A DNA stretch of 64,000 nucleotides from Nocardia beijingensis NBRC 16342 (lineage in GTDB: Bacteria; Actinomycetota; Actinomycetes; Mycobacteriales; Mycobacteriaceae), in the NCBI RefSeq assembly GCF_001612785.1, contig NZ_BDBC01000046.1, positions 24,389 through 88,388 on the forward strand. Reading direction: 5' to 3'. Within the stretch, counting starts at the first letter, position 1. Each line of letters starts with the position of its first letter. The position numbers and the translations under genes are program-made. The notes beneath the pieces are model-generated. The model saw only the letters and a list, made by a program, of their open reading frames with translations, did no database searches and was not told where the DNA came from. Shown here piece after piece: positions 41,619 to 52,700 of this stretch.

Positions 41619-44600
41619 TCAGCCGAGCAGGGTGACCACTTCGTCCAGCGACGCCCCGCCGAGGATCGCCGTGACCGGGAGTTCGCGCCGTAGCTCCGCT
41701 TCGATGCGCTTGCGCAGATCCAGCGCTTGCAGCGAGTCGAGGCCGAGCGCGACCAGCGGCATCGATCCGTCGATCGACTCCGAGGTGTCCATGCCCATCA
41801 CCGCTCGCAGGGCGAACCGGACCCGTTCCGCGGTATCGGCGCCGCCGGGTTCGGGCACGTCTTCCGGCTCGGGCGCGAGTGCCGATTCGGGTTGCGGTGC
41901 GGCAACTTGCGTCTCCGGAACGACCGGATGCGGCAGCTCCGGCAATGGCTCGACCTCGAGGCTCGCGAACAGCGGACCGAAGCCGAAGATGGTGAAGATG
42001 TCCGCGATCCGCTCCCAATCGGCCGCCGCGACGATGACGTTCTCCGCCGCTGTCGTGATGCCCGCGGCGGTCGCGGCCCCCGGGTCCATCGGAGCCAGAC
42101 CGGTTCCGCTGATCTTCGCCAGCGCCTCGGCCTGATCCGCTCCGACCTCGCGCCACAGGCCCCACTGCACCGACGAGCACGCGACGCCGCGACCGCGATA
42201 CCGCGCCGCGGCGGCATCCAGCATGCGGTTGACGGCCGAATACAGCAGGTGACCTCGTCCGCCGATGGTCGCCGACAGTGACGAGCACACCACGATCCGG
42301 CCCGCCTCGCCGCGCGGCAGATGCCGCACCAGATGGTCGAGGGCGAGGATCTTCGGCGCGGCAGCCGCGCGCACGGCCTCCCGGCCGGATTCGGCCGCCG
42401 CGGCGTAATCGACCGCGGCGTGCACGATCAGATCGATGGGCGTGTCGCGATAGTCCGCGGCCAGCGCGGCCACGGCCGCCTCGTCGCGCACATCACAGGC
42501 CCGCACGACGATCTCGGCGGGACCCAGTTCGCCGATGCGCGCGATCCGCGCGCGCACCGCGGGCGATCCGCCCGACCGGCCGAGCAAGGTGATTCGTTTC
42601 GCGCCGGCGCGCACGAACTGCTCGCAGAAGTCCAAGCCGAGTTTGCCGGTGCCGCCGGTGATCAGCACCTCGGCGAGCCGGTCGTCGCGCAGCGGGTCGG
42701 GTGCGGAGTCGTCGGCGATCAGGCGTTTGGCGTAGACGCCGTCCTCGCGCAGGGCGAGCTCGGGCTCGCCCGCGGTGTGGATCGCGCCGATCGCCTGCCG
42801 GGCCAGCGCCGCAGCCGGTTGGCCCGCGGGCAGATCGAGGTGGCGGAAGTTCACGCCCAGATGCTCGGCGGCCAGGCAACGGAATCCCGCCTGGGCGGCA
42901 GCGCCGAACAGGTCGGGCGTGTCGGCGGCGAGTACCTGTTCGCCGCCGACGGTCACCAGCCAGGCATCGCCCACCCCGGTCAGGTCGGGCAGCCAACCGC
43001 TTGCGCCGGCGAACTCGGCCAGCGCCGTGACGGCGGAATCGCTCTCCCCGTCGCTCGGGGCGGGGGCGAGCACGAGGACGGTGTCGAAAGCCACGCTGCC
43101 GCCGTCGTGGTCGACGACCGTTACGCCGTGCCGCGCCGCGGCGGTGCGCAGTTCACCGGCCAGCTCCGCGCAGCGTCCGGTGGCGTCGACGATGGCCACC
43201 GTGCGTGGCGGCACCAGGGTGCGCGCGGGCAGTCGCACCCACGTCTCCCACACCCGGGCCGGGGGCGCGGTCGGCGCTTCCGCCGGCGGTCGCACGACAC
43301 TCTCGGTCCGCTCGTACGGCGCCCAGAGGGGTTTCTCGTTCATCCGGGTGTTCGGGAAGTCGAGCAGCGGGAGCCGCACGCCTTCCTCCGAATCCACGCG
43401 CAGGGCAGACCAGTCGTATCCGGCGTCGTTGACCGCGACGGTCGCGAGGTTACGGGTGAAGTCCTCCAGCCCCTCGGCGGTGCGGCGCGAGGTGCCGATC
43501 ACCTGGAAGTCGCGCTGGGTGGTCGCGGTGCCCAGGTTCTCCATCAGGGCGAGTACCAGCGCCGGATGCTCGGAGATCTCGATGAACGTGTCGACGCCGC
43601 TGTCCACACCGGCGGCGATGGCCAGATCGAACCGAACGCGGTTGCGCAGGTTCCAGTACCAGTAGTCACCGACCGGTAGGTCCGGGGTGATCGCGGCGCC
43701 CAGCGTGCCGCCGATGCACTCGATGTCGGTCGCGGCGAACTGCGCGCTGTCCAGCTTGTCCACCAGCGTGCTGTCGCAGAACTCGTCGCGGAACTCGCTG
43801 ACCACCGAGGTGTGCGCCGGATAGGCGACGCGGATCTCCTTGGCGAATTTGCCCTGCTCGGTCAGTTCCGCGACCACCTCGCCGACCGTCGATCGATCCC
43901 CGCCGATCACGAGCACGTGCGCCGAATTGATCACCGACAGTTCGGCGAATCCGGAGTTGCGGGCCAGCAGCGCCTCGCACTCCTCTCGATTGATGCCGAG
44001 GACGGCCATCGAGAACACCCGGCCCTTGGTGCGTTCCTGCTCGCCGAGGGTGTCGACGAGGCCGCCGCGCAGCGTGACCACGCGCACCGCGTCGGCCAGC
44101 GGCATCACCCCGGAGACCACGGCCGCCGCGAGCTCGCCCTGGCTGTGGCCGATGGTCACGGCGGGGCGAACGCCGGCCGCCTGCCACATCGCGGCGAGCC
44201 CGAGCATCTGCATCAGCAGCGCGGGCTGCACGGTGCGCAGCACGTCGTCGGAGATGGAGTCGTCGAGCAGGTATTCCAGCGGGGAGAGCTGGAACAGCTC
44301 TCGGAACACCAGATCGCATTCCTCCACCGCCGCGCGGAATTCCGGCGACTTCTCGTAGTAGAGCTTGCCCATGCCCGCCCGCTGACTACCCTGACCGGGG
44401 AACACGAATCCGATCCTGCGCGCGCTCGCCGCGGCGCTGTTGCCGATCACGGCGGGATGCGGCTGACCCGCGACCACCGCGCGCAGCGCATCGATCAGTT
44501 CCGCGCGGTCGCGCACCATGGCCAGCGCCCGATGTCGTCGCGCCGATCTGGTCCGGAACAGCATGTCCGCCACTCGATCCGGCGTGACGCCTGGCCACCG

Positions 44601-44705
44601 ATCCAAGTAGGCGAGGATCGCGGCGGCCTCGGCGCGCAACGACTCGACGCCGTGGGAGGACAGCAGGACGGGGATGCTGCCGTCCGGAAGCCGATGACTA
44701 GACAT
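41619..44705 (-). CDS. Polyketide synthase AT-KR-ACP (MbtD-like)
   Basis: 1028 residues from ATG 44705 (GAGGAG upstream; 8-nt overlap with the KS gene). Order: acyltransferase with FVFPGQGSQRAGMG and the active serine in IGHSQGELAAAVV (about residue 187); ketoreductase with ITGGTGKLGLDF (about 688) and SSVQWGLW; acyl carrier LVALGLDSLQALDL with Ser near 990. There is no ketosynthase; it is the separate protein encoded upstream, as in mycobactin MbtC/MbtD. It would supply the reduced polyketide (beta-hydroxy acid) link between the two lysine-derived parts. Confidence 0.9.
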   Translation of the reverse strand: MSSHRLPDGSIPVLLSSHGVESLRAEAAAILAYLDRWPGVTPDRVADMLFRTRSARRHRALAMVRDRAELIDALRAVVAGQPHPAVIGNSAAASARRIGFVFPGQGSQRAGMGKLYYEKSPEFRAAVEECDLVFRELFQLSPLEYLLDDSISDDVLRTVQPALLMQMLGLAAMWQAAGVRPAVTIGHSQGELAAAVVSGVMPLADAVRVVTLRGGLVDTLGEQERTKGRVFSMAVLGINREECEALLARNSGFAELSVINSAHVLVIGGDRSTVGEVVAELTEQGKFAKEIRVAYPAHTSVVSEFRDEFCDSTLVDKLDSAQFAATDIECIGGTLGAAITPDLPVGDYWYWNLRNRVRFDLAIAAGVDSGVDTFIEISEHPALVLALMENLGTATTQRDFQVIGTSRRTAEGLEDFTRNLATVAVNDAGYDWSALRVDSEEGVRLPLLDFPNTRMNEKPLWAPYERTESVVRPPAEAPTAPPARVWETWVRLPARTLVPPRTVAIVDATGRCAELAGELRTAAARHGVTVVDHDGGSVAFDTVLVLAPAPSDGESDSAVTALAEFAGASGWLPDLTGVGDAWLVTVGGEQVLAADTPDLFGAAAQAGFRCLAAEHLGVNFRHLDLPAGQPAAALARQAIGAIHTAGEPELALREDGVYAKRLIADDSAPDPLRDDRLAEVLITGGTGKLGLDFCEQFVRAGAKRITLLGRSGGSPAVRARIARIGELGPAEIVVRACDVRDEAAVAALAADYRDTPIDLIVHAAVDYAAAAESGREAVRAAAAPKILALDHLVRHLPRGEAGRIVVCSSLSATIGGRGHLLYSAVNRMLDAAAARYRGRGVACSSVQWGLWREVGADQAEALAKISGTGLAPMDPGAATAAGITTAAENVIVAAADWERIADIFTIFGFGPLFASLEVEPLPELPHPVVPETQVAAPQPESALAPEPEDVPEPGGADTAERVRFALRAVMGMDTSESIDGSMPLVALGLDSLQALDLRKRIEAELRRELPVTAILGGASLDEVVTLLG

Positions 44706-46020
44706 GGATCTCCTCCTCCAGCGCGGGCATGGCGATGACGGCGTGCGCATTGGTGCCCGCGACACCGAACGACGAGACCGCGCCGTAGCGGACGCCGTCG
44801 CGCGGAGCCCAGTCCGACAGCCGGTCGGCGAGCCGGAGCGAGGCGGCGTCCCAGTCCACCTCCGTGGTCGGCTCGTCGGCGAACCTGGTCGGCGCTATCC
44901 GGCCGTGCAGGCCGCTGAGCAGCACCTTGATCAAGCCGAGCATGCCCGAGGCGGCTTGCGCGTGACCGAGATTGGACTTCACCGAACCGAGCAGCGGCCC
45001 CGCGTCCGCACTCGCGCCGTAAACGTTCTGCAACGCGACCAGCTCGATGGGATCACCCACCGCGGTTCCGGTGCCGTGGCCCTCGATCATCCCGATGTAC
45101 TCGGCCGGGATGCCCGCCGCCGCGACCGTCTTGCGGATCAGCCGCTCCTGCGCGGCACTGCTCGGCACCGCGATCGGCGCGCCCTTTCCGTTGTGGTTGA
45201 CCCGGGTGGCCAGCACCCGGCCGTAGATCCGGTGCCCGAGTTCGCGCGCTCGCGACTCGCGCTCCAGCACAACCGCGCCCGCGCCCTCGCCCCACAGCGT
45301 TCCCTGGGCGTGCGCGGAGTACGGCTTGCACTGACCGTCCGGCGACAGCGCGTTCGCCCTGGCGAACTCGAAGAAGCCCGCCGCCGAGCCCATCACGCAG
45401 ACACCGCCGGCCAGCGCCCATTCGCACTCGTCGGCGCGGATCGCATTGGCGGCCAAGTGCAGTGCGGACAGCGACGAGGCGCACGCGGTGTCCACGCTGA
45501 TCGAAGGGCCGACCAACCCCAGCACATGCGAGATCCGGCCAGCCGTCGCACCCAGCGCGGCCCCGGTGGCCCGATAGCCGGTGTATTCGTTCGGCTCGTC
45601 GCCTCGGGGGCCGTACTCGGTATACGAAACGCCCATGAAGCAACCGGCTTCGGCGCCGGCGAGCGCGTCGGGATCGACGCCGGTGTTCTCCAGCGCCCGC
45701 CAGGCCACGCGCAGCGCGACCCGGTGCTGCGGGTCCATCGCCACCGCCTCGCGCGGGCTGATCCCGAAGAACGCCGGATCGAAATGCGCCGCGCCGGTCA
45801 GGAATCCGCCCGCGTCCGCGACCCGGCCCCACCCGTCGGTGCCCGCCATGCCCAGCAGTCGTTCCACCGGCCAACCACGGTCACGCGGGAACGGTCCGAT
45901 CAGGTCGCGGGCCTGCGCCAGCGCCGTCCAGTAGTCGCCCAGCGTGTCGACGCCGCCTGGCGCTTCCACGGCCATCCCGACGATGACGATCGGATCGTCG
46001 TTGTTGTTCGCCGTCATCAT
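44698..46020 (-). CDS. Stand-alone beta-ketoacyl synthase (MbtC-like)
   Basis: 440 residues. Active-site Cys in VDTACASSLSALHL (about residue 177), His in EGHGTGTAVGDPIEL, and the KSNLGHAQAASG motif with Lys and His: a complete KS triad. The start ATG overlaps the thioesterase stop. It works with the AT-KR-ACP protein encoded downstream. An ATG 3 nt later is an alternative start. Confidence 0.92.
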   Translation of the reverse strand: MMTANNNDDPIVIVGMAVEAPGGVDTLGDYWTALAQARDLIGPFPRDRGWPVERLLGMAGTDGWGRVADAGGFLTGAAHFDPAFFGISPREAVAMDPQHRVALRVAWRALENTGVDPDALAGAEAGCFMGVSYTEYGPRGDEPNEYTGYRATGAALGATAGRISHVLGLVGPSISVDTACASSLSALHLAANAIRADECEWALAGGVCVMGSAAGFFEFARANALSPDGQCKPYSAHAQGTLWGEGAGAVVLERESRARELGHRIYGRVLATRVNHNGKGAPIAVPSSAAQERLIRKTVAAAGIPAEYIGMIEGHGTGTAVGDPIELVALQNVYGASADAGPLLGSVKSNLGHAQAASGMLGLIKVLLSGLHGRIAPTRFADEPTTEVDWDAASLRLADRLSDWAPRDGVRYGAVSSFGVAGTNAHAVIAMPALEEEIHV

Positions 46021-46769
46021 GCCGCCGCTCGCTCGCCGGAGAGCACGTCCGTGATCGCCGGTACGTGATCGTGTAGATAGAAGTGGCCGCCGTCGAACAT
46101 CGTGACGGTCAGGTCCTGTTCGGTGTGCGCGTCCCAGGCGAACAGATCGCCGATCCCGACGAACTCGTCCGCGCTGCCGCCCATCGAGTGGATGCGGGCG
46201 CGCACCGCCACGTCCTTGGGACAGGCGTAGGCGTCGAACGCGGCGTAGTCGGCCTTCAGCGCGGGCAGCGCCATGCGCATCAGATCCCGATTGGCCAAGG
46301 CGTCGGCGCCGGTGCCGCCGAGCGCGCCGACGTGGTCGAGCAGCGCCTCGTCCTCGGTGGGATGCGGCGGCATGTCGGCGACCTGCCACGGGGCCACCGC
46401 GCCGGAGACGCCGAGCAGCCGCACCGGAACGCCCGCCGCTTCGGCGAGCCGGGTGAATTCGAAAGCCACCATGGTGCCCATGCTGTGGCCGAAGACCGTG
46501 ATCGGGACATCCCGCGGCAACGGCGAACGGAGGTATTCGTCGAAAGCCTCCGCGGCGATCTCCTGAATCGTCTCCTTGACCGGTTCGCCCGCCCGGTCCT
46601 GCCGCCCCGGGTACTGGAAGACCACGACGTCGAAATGCTCGCTGAGCGCCTTGGAGAACGGCCGATAGGTCGATGCGCCTCCGCCCGCGTGCGGGCAGAT
46701 CAGCAGCGGCGGGTTGCCCGCGGCGCGGGGTTTGTGGAACTTCCGGATCCATCCGGGTGAACTGGCCAT
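46017..46769 (-). CDS. Type II thioesterase (GrsT/RifR type)
   Basis: 250 residues. PHAGGGASTYRPF, nucleophile FGHSMGTMVAFEF (about residue 94), acid region ADEFVG, and catalytic His in DGGHFYLHDH. Such enzymes remove misprimed acyl groups from carrier proteins. It sits between the NRPS and KS genes, overlapping the KS start. Start: ATG 46769 is 5 nt after GAGG; ATG 46772 is also possible. Confidence 0.9.
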   Translation of the reverse strand: MASSPGWIRKFHKPRAAGNPPLLICPHAGGGASTYRPFSKALSEHFDVVVFQYPGRQDRAGEPVKETIQEIAAEAFDEYLRSPLPRDVPITVFGHSMGTMVAFEFTRLAEAAGVPVRLLGVSGAVAPWQVADMPPHPTEDEALLDHVGALGGTGADALANRDLMRMALPALKADYAAFDAYACPKDVAVRARIHSMGGSADEFVGIGDLFAWDAHTEQDLTVTMFDGGHFYLHDHVPAITDVLSGERAAA

Positions 46770-46776
46770 CATTTCC

Positions 46777-49700
46777 TCACTGCCACATCCGGCGCATCAC
46801 CAACATCCCCAGGTCGGCGTCGTCGACGACCTCGGTGTCGCCGATGCGGCGGTCGGGGTCGGTCGCGATCGCGCGCAGGGTGTTGCTGAACGCGGTTTCG
46901 ATGATTCGGGCGTCGTTGTCGTCGAAGGAGTCCTCGGCGTAGAACAGCGCGACCTGCAGCGGTTCGCCCGGGAACAGCAGGTCGGCGGGGAAGATCATGA
47001 GCAGCAACGCGTTGTCGGTGGCGCCGCGGCCCTCGAAGCCGGTCAGCTCGAGCCCGGCGCCGCCGAGCAGCCGCACCAGGTCCGCCCGCCCGGAGGGGTA
47101 GGACTGGAACACGAACATGCTGTCGAACAGCCTGCGCGCGCCCGCCGCGCGATTCGCCGAGGTGAGGCGGTACTGCTGGAACTCCATCAGTTCCCAGCGG
47201 CGCGATTGCATCTCGGTCAGTTGCGCCCGCCAGCTGCGGTCGGCGGGCAGTCGCACCGCGACCGGGACGGTGTTGACGAAGCAGCCGATGGCGCTGTCCA
47301 CCTCGTCGAGGTCGGCGGGCCTGCCGGAGACCACCTCGCCGAAGACGGCCGCGTCGCCGCCGGTGACGAGTGCGAGCACGTTCGCCCAGGCCAGCTGGCA
47401 CAGCACGCTCACGGTGGTGCCGGTCGCGGCGGCCAGCTCGGCGAGGCCGTCGGCCACCTCGTCCGGCACCGGGAAACGGTGCAGCACCGGCATCGAGCCG
47501 CCCGGCACCCGGTTCGGCGCGACCAGGCACGGTTGCGCGGCGGCCAGGTAGGCGTCCCACACCGCTTCGGTCCGCTGCTCGCGTTCCTCGGTCAGCCGCA
47601 GGAATCCCGCGAAAGTGGCCGGGTTGCCCTGCGGCTCCTGCGCGGCGCGGCCCGCGTAGGCGGCGAAGATCTCGCGCGGCAGCAGCTGGCCGGACCAGCC
47701 GTCGGTGAGGATGTGGTGCGAGGTGAGCACGAGCATGTGCTCGGCGTCGGGCAGGTGGACGACGGTCGCGCGCATCAGCGGCCCGCGGGACAGCTCGAAC
47801 GCGCCCGCCTGGTCGGTGTCGAGGAAAGCGGTGAGGCGTTCGGCCGCATCGGCGTACGCGGTGTAGTCGACCTCGGCGACCGGGAAGTCCATCCGCTCCG
47901 CGATGACGGCGTACGGCTGACCGGCATGCGAGACCGACACCGCCATACGCAGATTGGGGTACCGGTTCAGCACCGTGTCCAGCGCGCCGGCCAGCCGCGG
48001 CACGTCGAGTTCACCGCGCACGGTGATGGTGGTCTGCACCGTGTAGGCATCGCGGCCCGCGGTGCTCAGCGCGGTGAAATACAGCCCGGCCTGCAACGGG
48101 GCGAGCGGGTACACATCGACGTAGCGGCCGTAGAGCGCGCGCCAGCGGTCCAGGTCCAGCTGCGTCACGTCGCTGGCGAGCACATCGCTCGGCGTGAGCC
48201 CGACATCGGGGTTGTCCCGCACGGCCGCTACCAGCTCGCGCAGCGCCGCCGTCCACAGCTCGGCGAACTCTCGCACCGCGTCCTCGGCCAGCGGACCGGA
48301 CGGGAAACGGAACGAGGCGTGCAGCGCCGGTGTTTCGCCGTCGAGCACCGCGACGGTGTTGACGTCCAGCAAGGCAGGGGCCTGCATCGAGTCGTCGGCG
48401 TGGCCGCCCAGATACCCGAACTCCGGTGCGGCGGCCCAGTCGTCGAGCGCGTCGGTCCGCGCGGGAACCGCGAACCGGCCCATGTAGTTGAAACTCAGCT
48501 GCGGCGCGGGGTACTGCTCCAGCGCCTGCCTGCCCACCGGGCTGAGATCACGCAGCAGGCCCCATCCGATGCCGGAATCCGGCACGGCGAGCAACTGCTC
48601 CTTGACCGCTTTGACCGCGGCCACCATGTCCGGCTCCGCCGCGCCCGCCGCCACGTCGAGCGCGACCGGGTACGCGGTGGTGAACCAGCCGACGGTGTTG
48701 GCCAGATCCACTCCGGGGAACAGCGTTTCGACGCGGCCGTGCCGCTCCATGGTCAGCGAGACCGTCGCGGCGTCGTTGTTCCTGGCCCGCCGGAATCGGT
48801 GGGTCGCGACCGCGAGCGCCGCGACCTGGATGTCCAGGAAGTCGCAGCCGAAAGCCTGTGCGGCGGTGGTCATCAGGTAGTGCGTGTCGGCGGCCGCCAG
48901 CTCGGCGGTGACTTCGCGCACCGTCGCGACGGTGTCCACCGCGCCGTCGAACGCCCGGGCGCCGAGCAGCGGATCGGGATGCGCGGCGACGGCCTGCCAC
49001 GCCGGGAGCTCGGCCACGATCGCATCCGAGTGCGCCAGCCGAACCAGGTTGGTGTTCCACGTCTGTACCGAAGTGCCTTCATCGGCCGCCGCGTCACCGG
49101 CCCACAGTTGACGCAGGTCGTCGGTGATGATCCGCCACGAGACGCCGTCCACCACCAAGTGGTGGGCGACGAGCAGCAGCCGCCCGGCACGACGATCCGC
49201 GCTGCGCACCCACGCCGCGCCCACCATGCGACCGGCGGCAGGGTCCAGTTCGGCGCTCAGCTTGCGCAGTTGCTCGCGCAGTGCGGGCTCGGCGTCCTGT
49301 TCCCACGCCGCATCGGCGATCTCGACTTCCGCCACCACCGGATAGACGATCGGTTCGCCCGGAGTGGGCACGTAGTACGCGGGCGCGCCTTCCGGGCCGG
49401 TCGCGATTCGCGCCCGCAGCAGCGGATGACGGTCGATGACGCCGTTGATCACGGCCTGGAGCCGCCGCGGCGAGCTGTCCGCCGGAGTGACCAGCGCGAT
49501 CGCCTGGCTGTAGGCGGAGTGGCCGGCGCGCCGCTCGACGAGCAGTGTGGCGATCGGATTGAGCGGAATCCAGCCCGTGCCGTCGCCCACCTCGGTCAGC
49601 GCCGGGGCGGCGAGCGCGTCCAGCGGCTCGGTGGCGGCGGCGATCGCCGCGATGGTGCGCGCCTCGAACAGCGCGCTGGTCGTGATCAGCAGTCCGCGCT

Positions 49701-52700
49701 TCTTCAGCGCCGACGCCATCCGGATCGCGGTGATGGAGTCGCCGCCGAGCGCGAGGAAATCGTCCTCGGCCGCCAGGTCGGTGTGCTCGGCGATGCCCAG
49801 CACCTGCCGCATCGCCTCGGCCACCGCCAGTTCGGCGCCCGCGCGCAGCGCCCGGCCCTGCCCGGTGCTGCCGCCCAGGTCGGGCACCGGCAGCGCCTTC
49901 CGGTCGAGCTTTCCGTTCGCGGTCAGCGGCAGCGCCGCCAGTTTCACCAGGGCGGACGGGATCATGTAGTCGGGCAACCGCTCGGCCAGCTGCGCTTTGA
50001 CGGCCTCGGTGTTCGCGGCGTCGGTACCCGCGGCGAGCGCCGATCCCGGCTCGGCCACGTAGTAGGCCACCAGCACCGTGTCCGTTTCGCGTTCGATCGC
50101 GACAGCGGCGGCCGAGGCGATGCCGGGCACCTGACGCAACACCGAGCCGACCTCGCCGAGTTCGATGCGGTGGCCGCGGATCTTGACCTGATCGTCGGCC
50201 CGGCCGAGGTATTCCAGGCTGCCGCTGGGATGCCAGCGCACGATGTCGCCGGTGCGGTACATCCGCGCGCCGCGCTCGTCGGCGAACGGGCAGGCGACGA
50301 AAGCGGCCGCGCTCAGGCCGGGCCTGCGGTGATAACCCTGCGCCAGCTGGATTCCGCCGAGGTAGAGCTCGCCGGTAACGCCGGGCGGCACCTGGCGCAG
50401 GTGCTCGTCGAGCACGTAGACGTTCGAATTCCATTCCGGCAGGCCGATCAACGCCGACCGGAACTCCTCCGGACGCGCCAGCGCGCCGGCGAAGTTCTCG
50501 TGGGTGAGGTCCATCGCGGCCTCGGTCGGGCCGTACAGACTCAGCACCGTGCCACCGAAGACCCGGCTCGTCTCCTCGACCAGCGGCGGCGGCACCGCCT
50601 CGCCGCCGAGGTAGACGAAACGCATCGAGCGAAGCCGGTCCGGATCCGGTCCGGCGTCGAGGAACGCGCGCACCACGCTCGGCACCAGCGACACCTGAGT
50701 GATCCCGTGCCGGTGGATGATCGCGGCCAGCGCCTCGACGTCGGCCTGCCACCAGTCCGGCGGCGGCAGCACTGTGGCCGAGCCGGTGCACAGCGCGTTC
50801 ACCAGCTCGAACACCGAGACGTCGAAGCCGATCGGCGCCTTCTGCAGGATGCGCTCGGCCCCGAAACCGAGATAGTCGCGCATCCACTGCACGTGGTTGG
50901 CGACCGCGCGGTGATTGATCACCACGCCTTTCGGCCTGCCGGTGGTGCCCGAGGTGTAGAGCAGGTACGCGGCGTCCAGCGGGTGGATCGGGCGGGCGAG
51001 TTCGGCGGCGCGGATCGGGGCGTCGTCGTGGGTCGCGAGCGCGGCGAGGGTCTGCGGCGCGTCCAGGTCGATCACCGCGATGCCTTCGACGGACAGGGTC
51101 GCCGACGCGGCCAGCACCAGCAGGGCGGGCTCGGCGTCACCGAGCATGTACTCGATGCGATCGGCCGGATAGCTGGGGTCCACCGGGACATAGACGGCTC
51201 CGGCCCGCAGCACGGCGGCGAACACTACCGGCAGTCGCTCGCCGCGTTCGGCGTAGACGCCGACCCGGTCGCCGTTGCGGACGCCGTGCGCGAGCAGCAG
51301 CCTGGCGAATCGGTTGACCCGCGCGTCGAATTCGGCGTAGTTCAGTTCGATGTCGCCGAACACCACGGCGGTGCGGTCCGGATAGGTCGCGGCCGAATGC
51401 CGGATCATCGCGTCCACGGTGTCCCGCTCGATCGGCACGACATCGCCGCGCGACCAGGTCCGCACGGCGAGTTCGTCCGACGGGGTGAGCACCAGCAGCC
51501 GGTCGACCGGCACATCGATCGCGGCGGCGGCCAGCGTCCGGTCGATGTAGTCGTGCAGCCGCGCGATGGTGGCGGCGTCGAAGAGATCGGTGCGGTAGGT
51601 GATCTGCACGTCCACCCGGTCGGCGTGCATGAACGCCTCCACCGCGACGGGCAGCAGCGACGCGCCGTGATCGGCCAGCTGCCAGCTGGTGACCGCGCCG
51701 GGCAGCTGCGGGCCGTCGATCTTCTGGTGCAGGAACAGCACCATGGTGTCGAACAGCCGCGATCCGACGTTGCCCGTCGCCTTGTTCACCGCGCGGACGA
51801 GCGCTTCCTGCGGGAAGTGCTTGTGCAGGAACGCTTCGGTGGTCACCTCGCGCACATGCTCGATCAGGTCGCCGAACGTGGCCGGGCGGTCGCCGCCGCG
51901 CGCCCCGGTGAACCGCAGCGGCAGCATGTTGCTGAAGTTGCCGATCAGCGGCTCCATGCCGGGCTCTTCCCGGTTGGCGACCGTGGTGCCGACGACGATC
52001 TCGGTCTGCCCGGTCATCTGGCGCAGCGCGACGTAGTACGCGGCCAGGAACACCGCGAACGGCGTCGCCCCGGAACGGGCGCTCAACGCGCGGAGATTCG
52101 CGTCCGCGGTGGCGCCGAGCAGCCGGTCCAGCCGTGCGCCGCGCTCGGTGACGGTGACCGGCCTTCGGTTGTACGGCAGCTGGAGTTCCGGCACTTCCCC
52201 GTCGAAGCGCCCGGCCCAGAACGCTTCGTCGGCGGCGTGGTCCCGCTCGGCGAAACGATCCTGCTCCCATTCGGCGAAATCGGCGACCTGCAGGCGCGGC
52301 GGCTCCACCCGGATCGGACCGGCGAGCGCCTCCCGGTAGAACCGCTCCACGTCGCGCGACAACGCGGGCAGCGTCATGCCGTCCCAGGCGATGTGCTGGA
52401 TCACCAGCACCACCGTCAGGGTGCGCGCGTCGGTGCGCGCGAACGTCAGCCGCATGGAGGACTCGCGGGACAGATCGAACGTCTCGTGCGCGGCCGCGGT
52501 GACCAGCGCGTCCAGTTCCGTGCGCGCCTGCGGGGCGGGCAATGCGGTGAGATCGACCTCACGCACCCGCGGCGGCAGGTCGTCGTGAATGAGCTGGTAG
52601 GGCTCACCCTGCTCGTCGTTGTGGTAGGTGGTGCGCAGCACCTCGTGGCGGCGCGCCAGCGCGAGGAACGCGCGGCGCAACGCGTCGTCGACCACCTCGC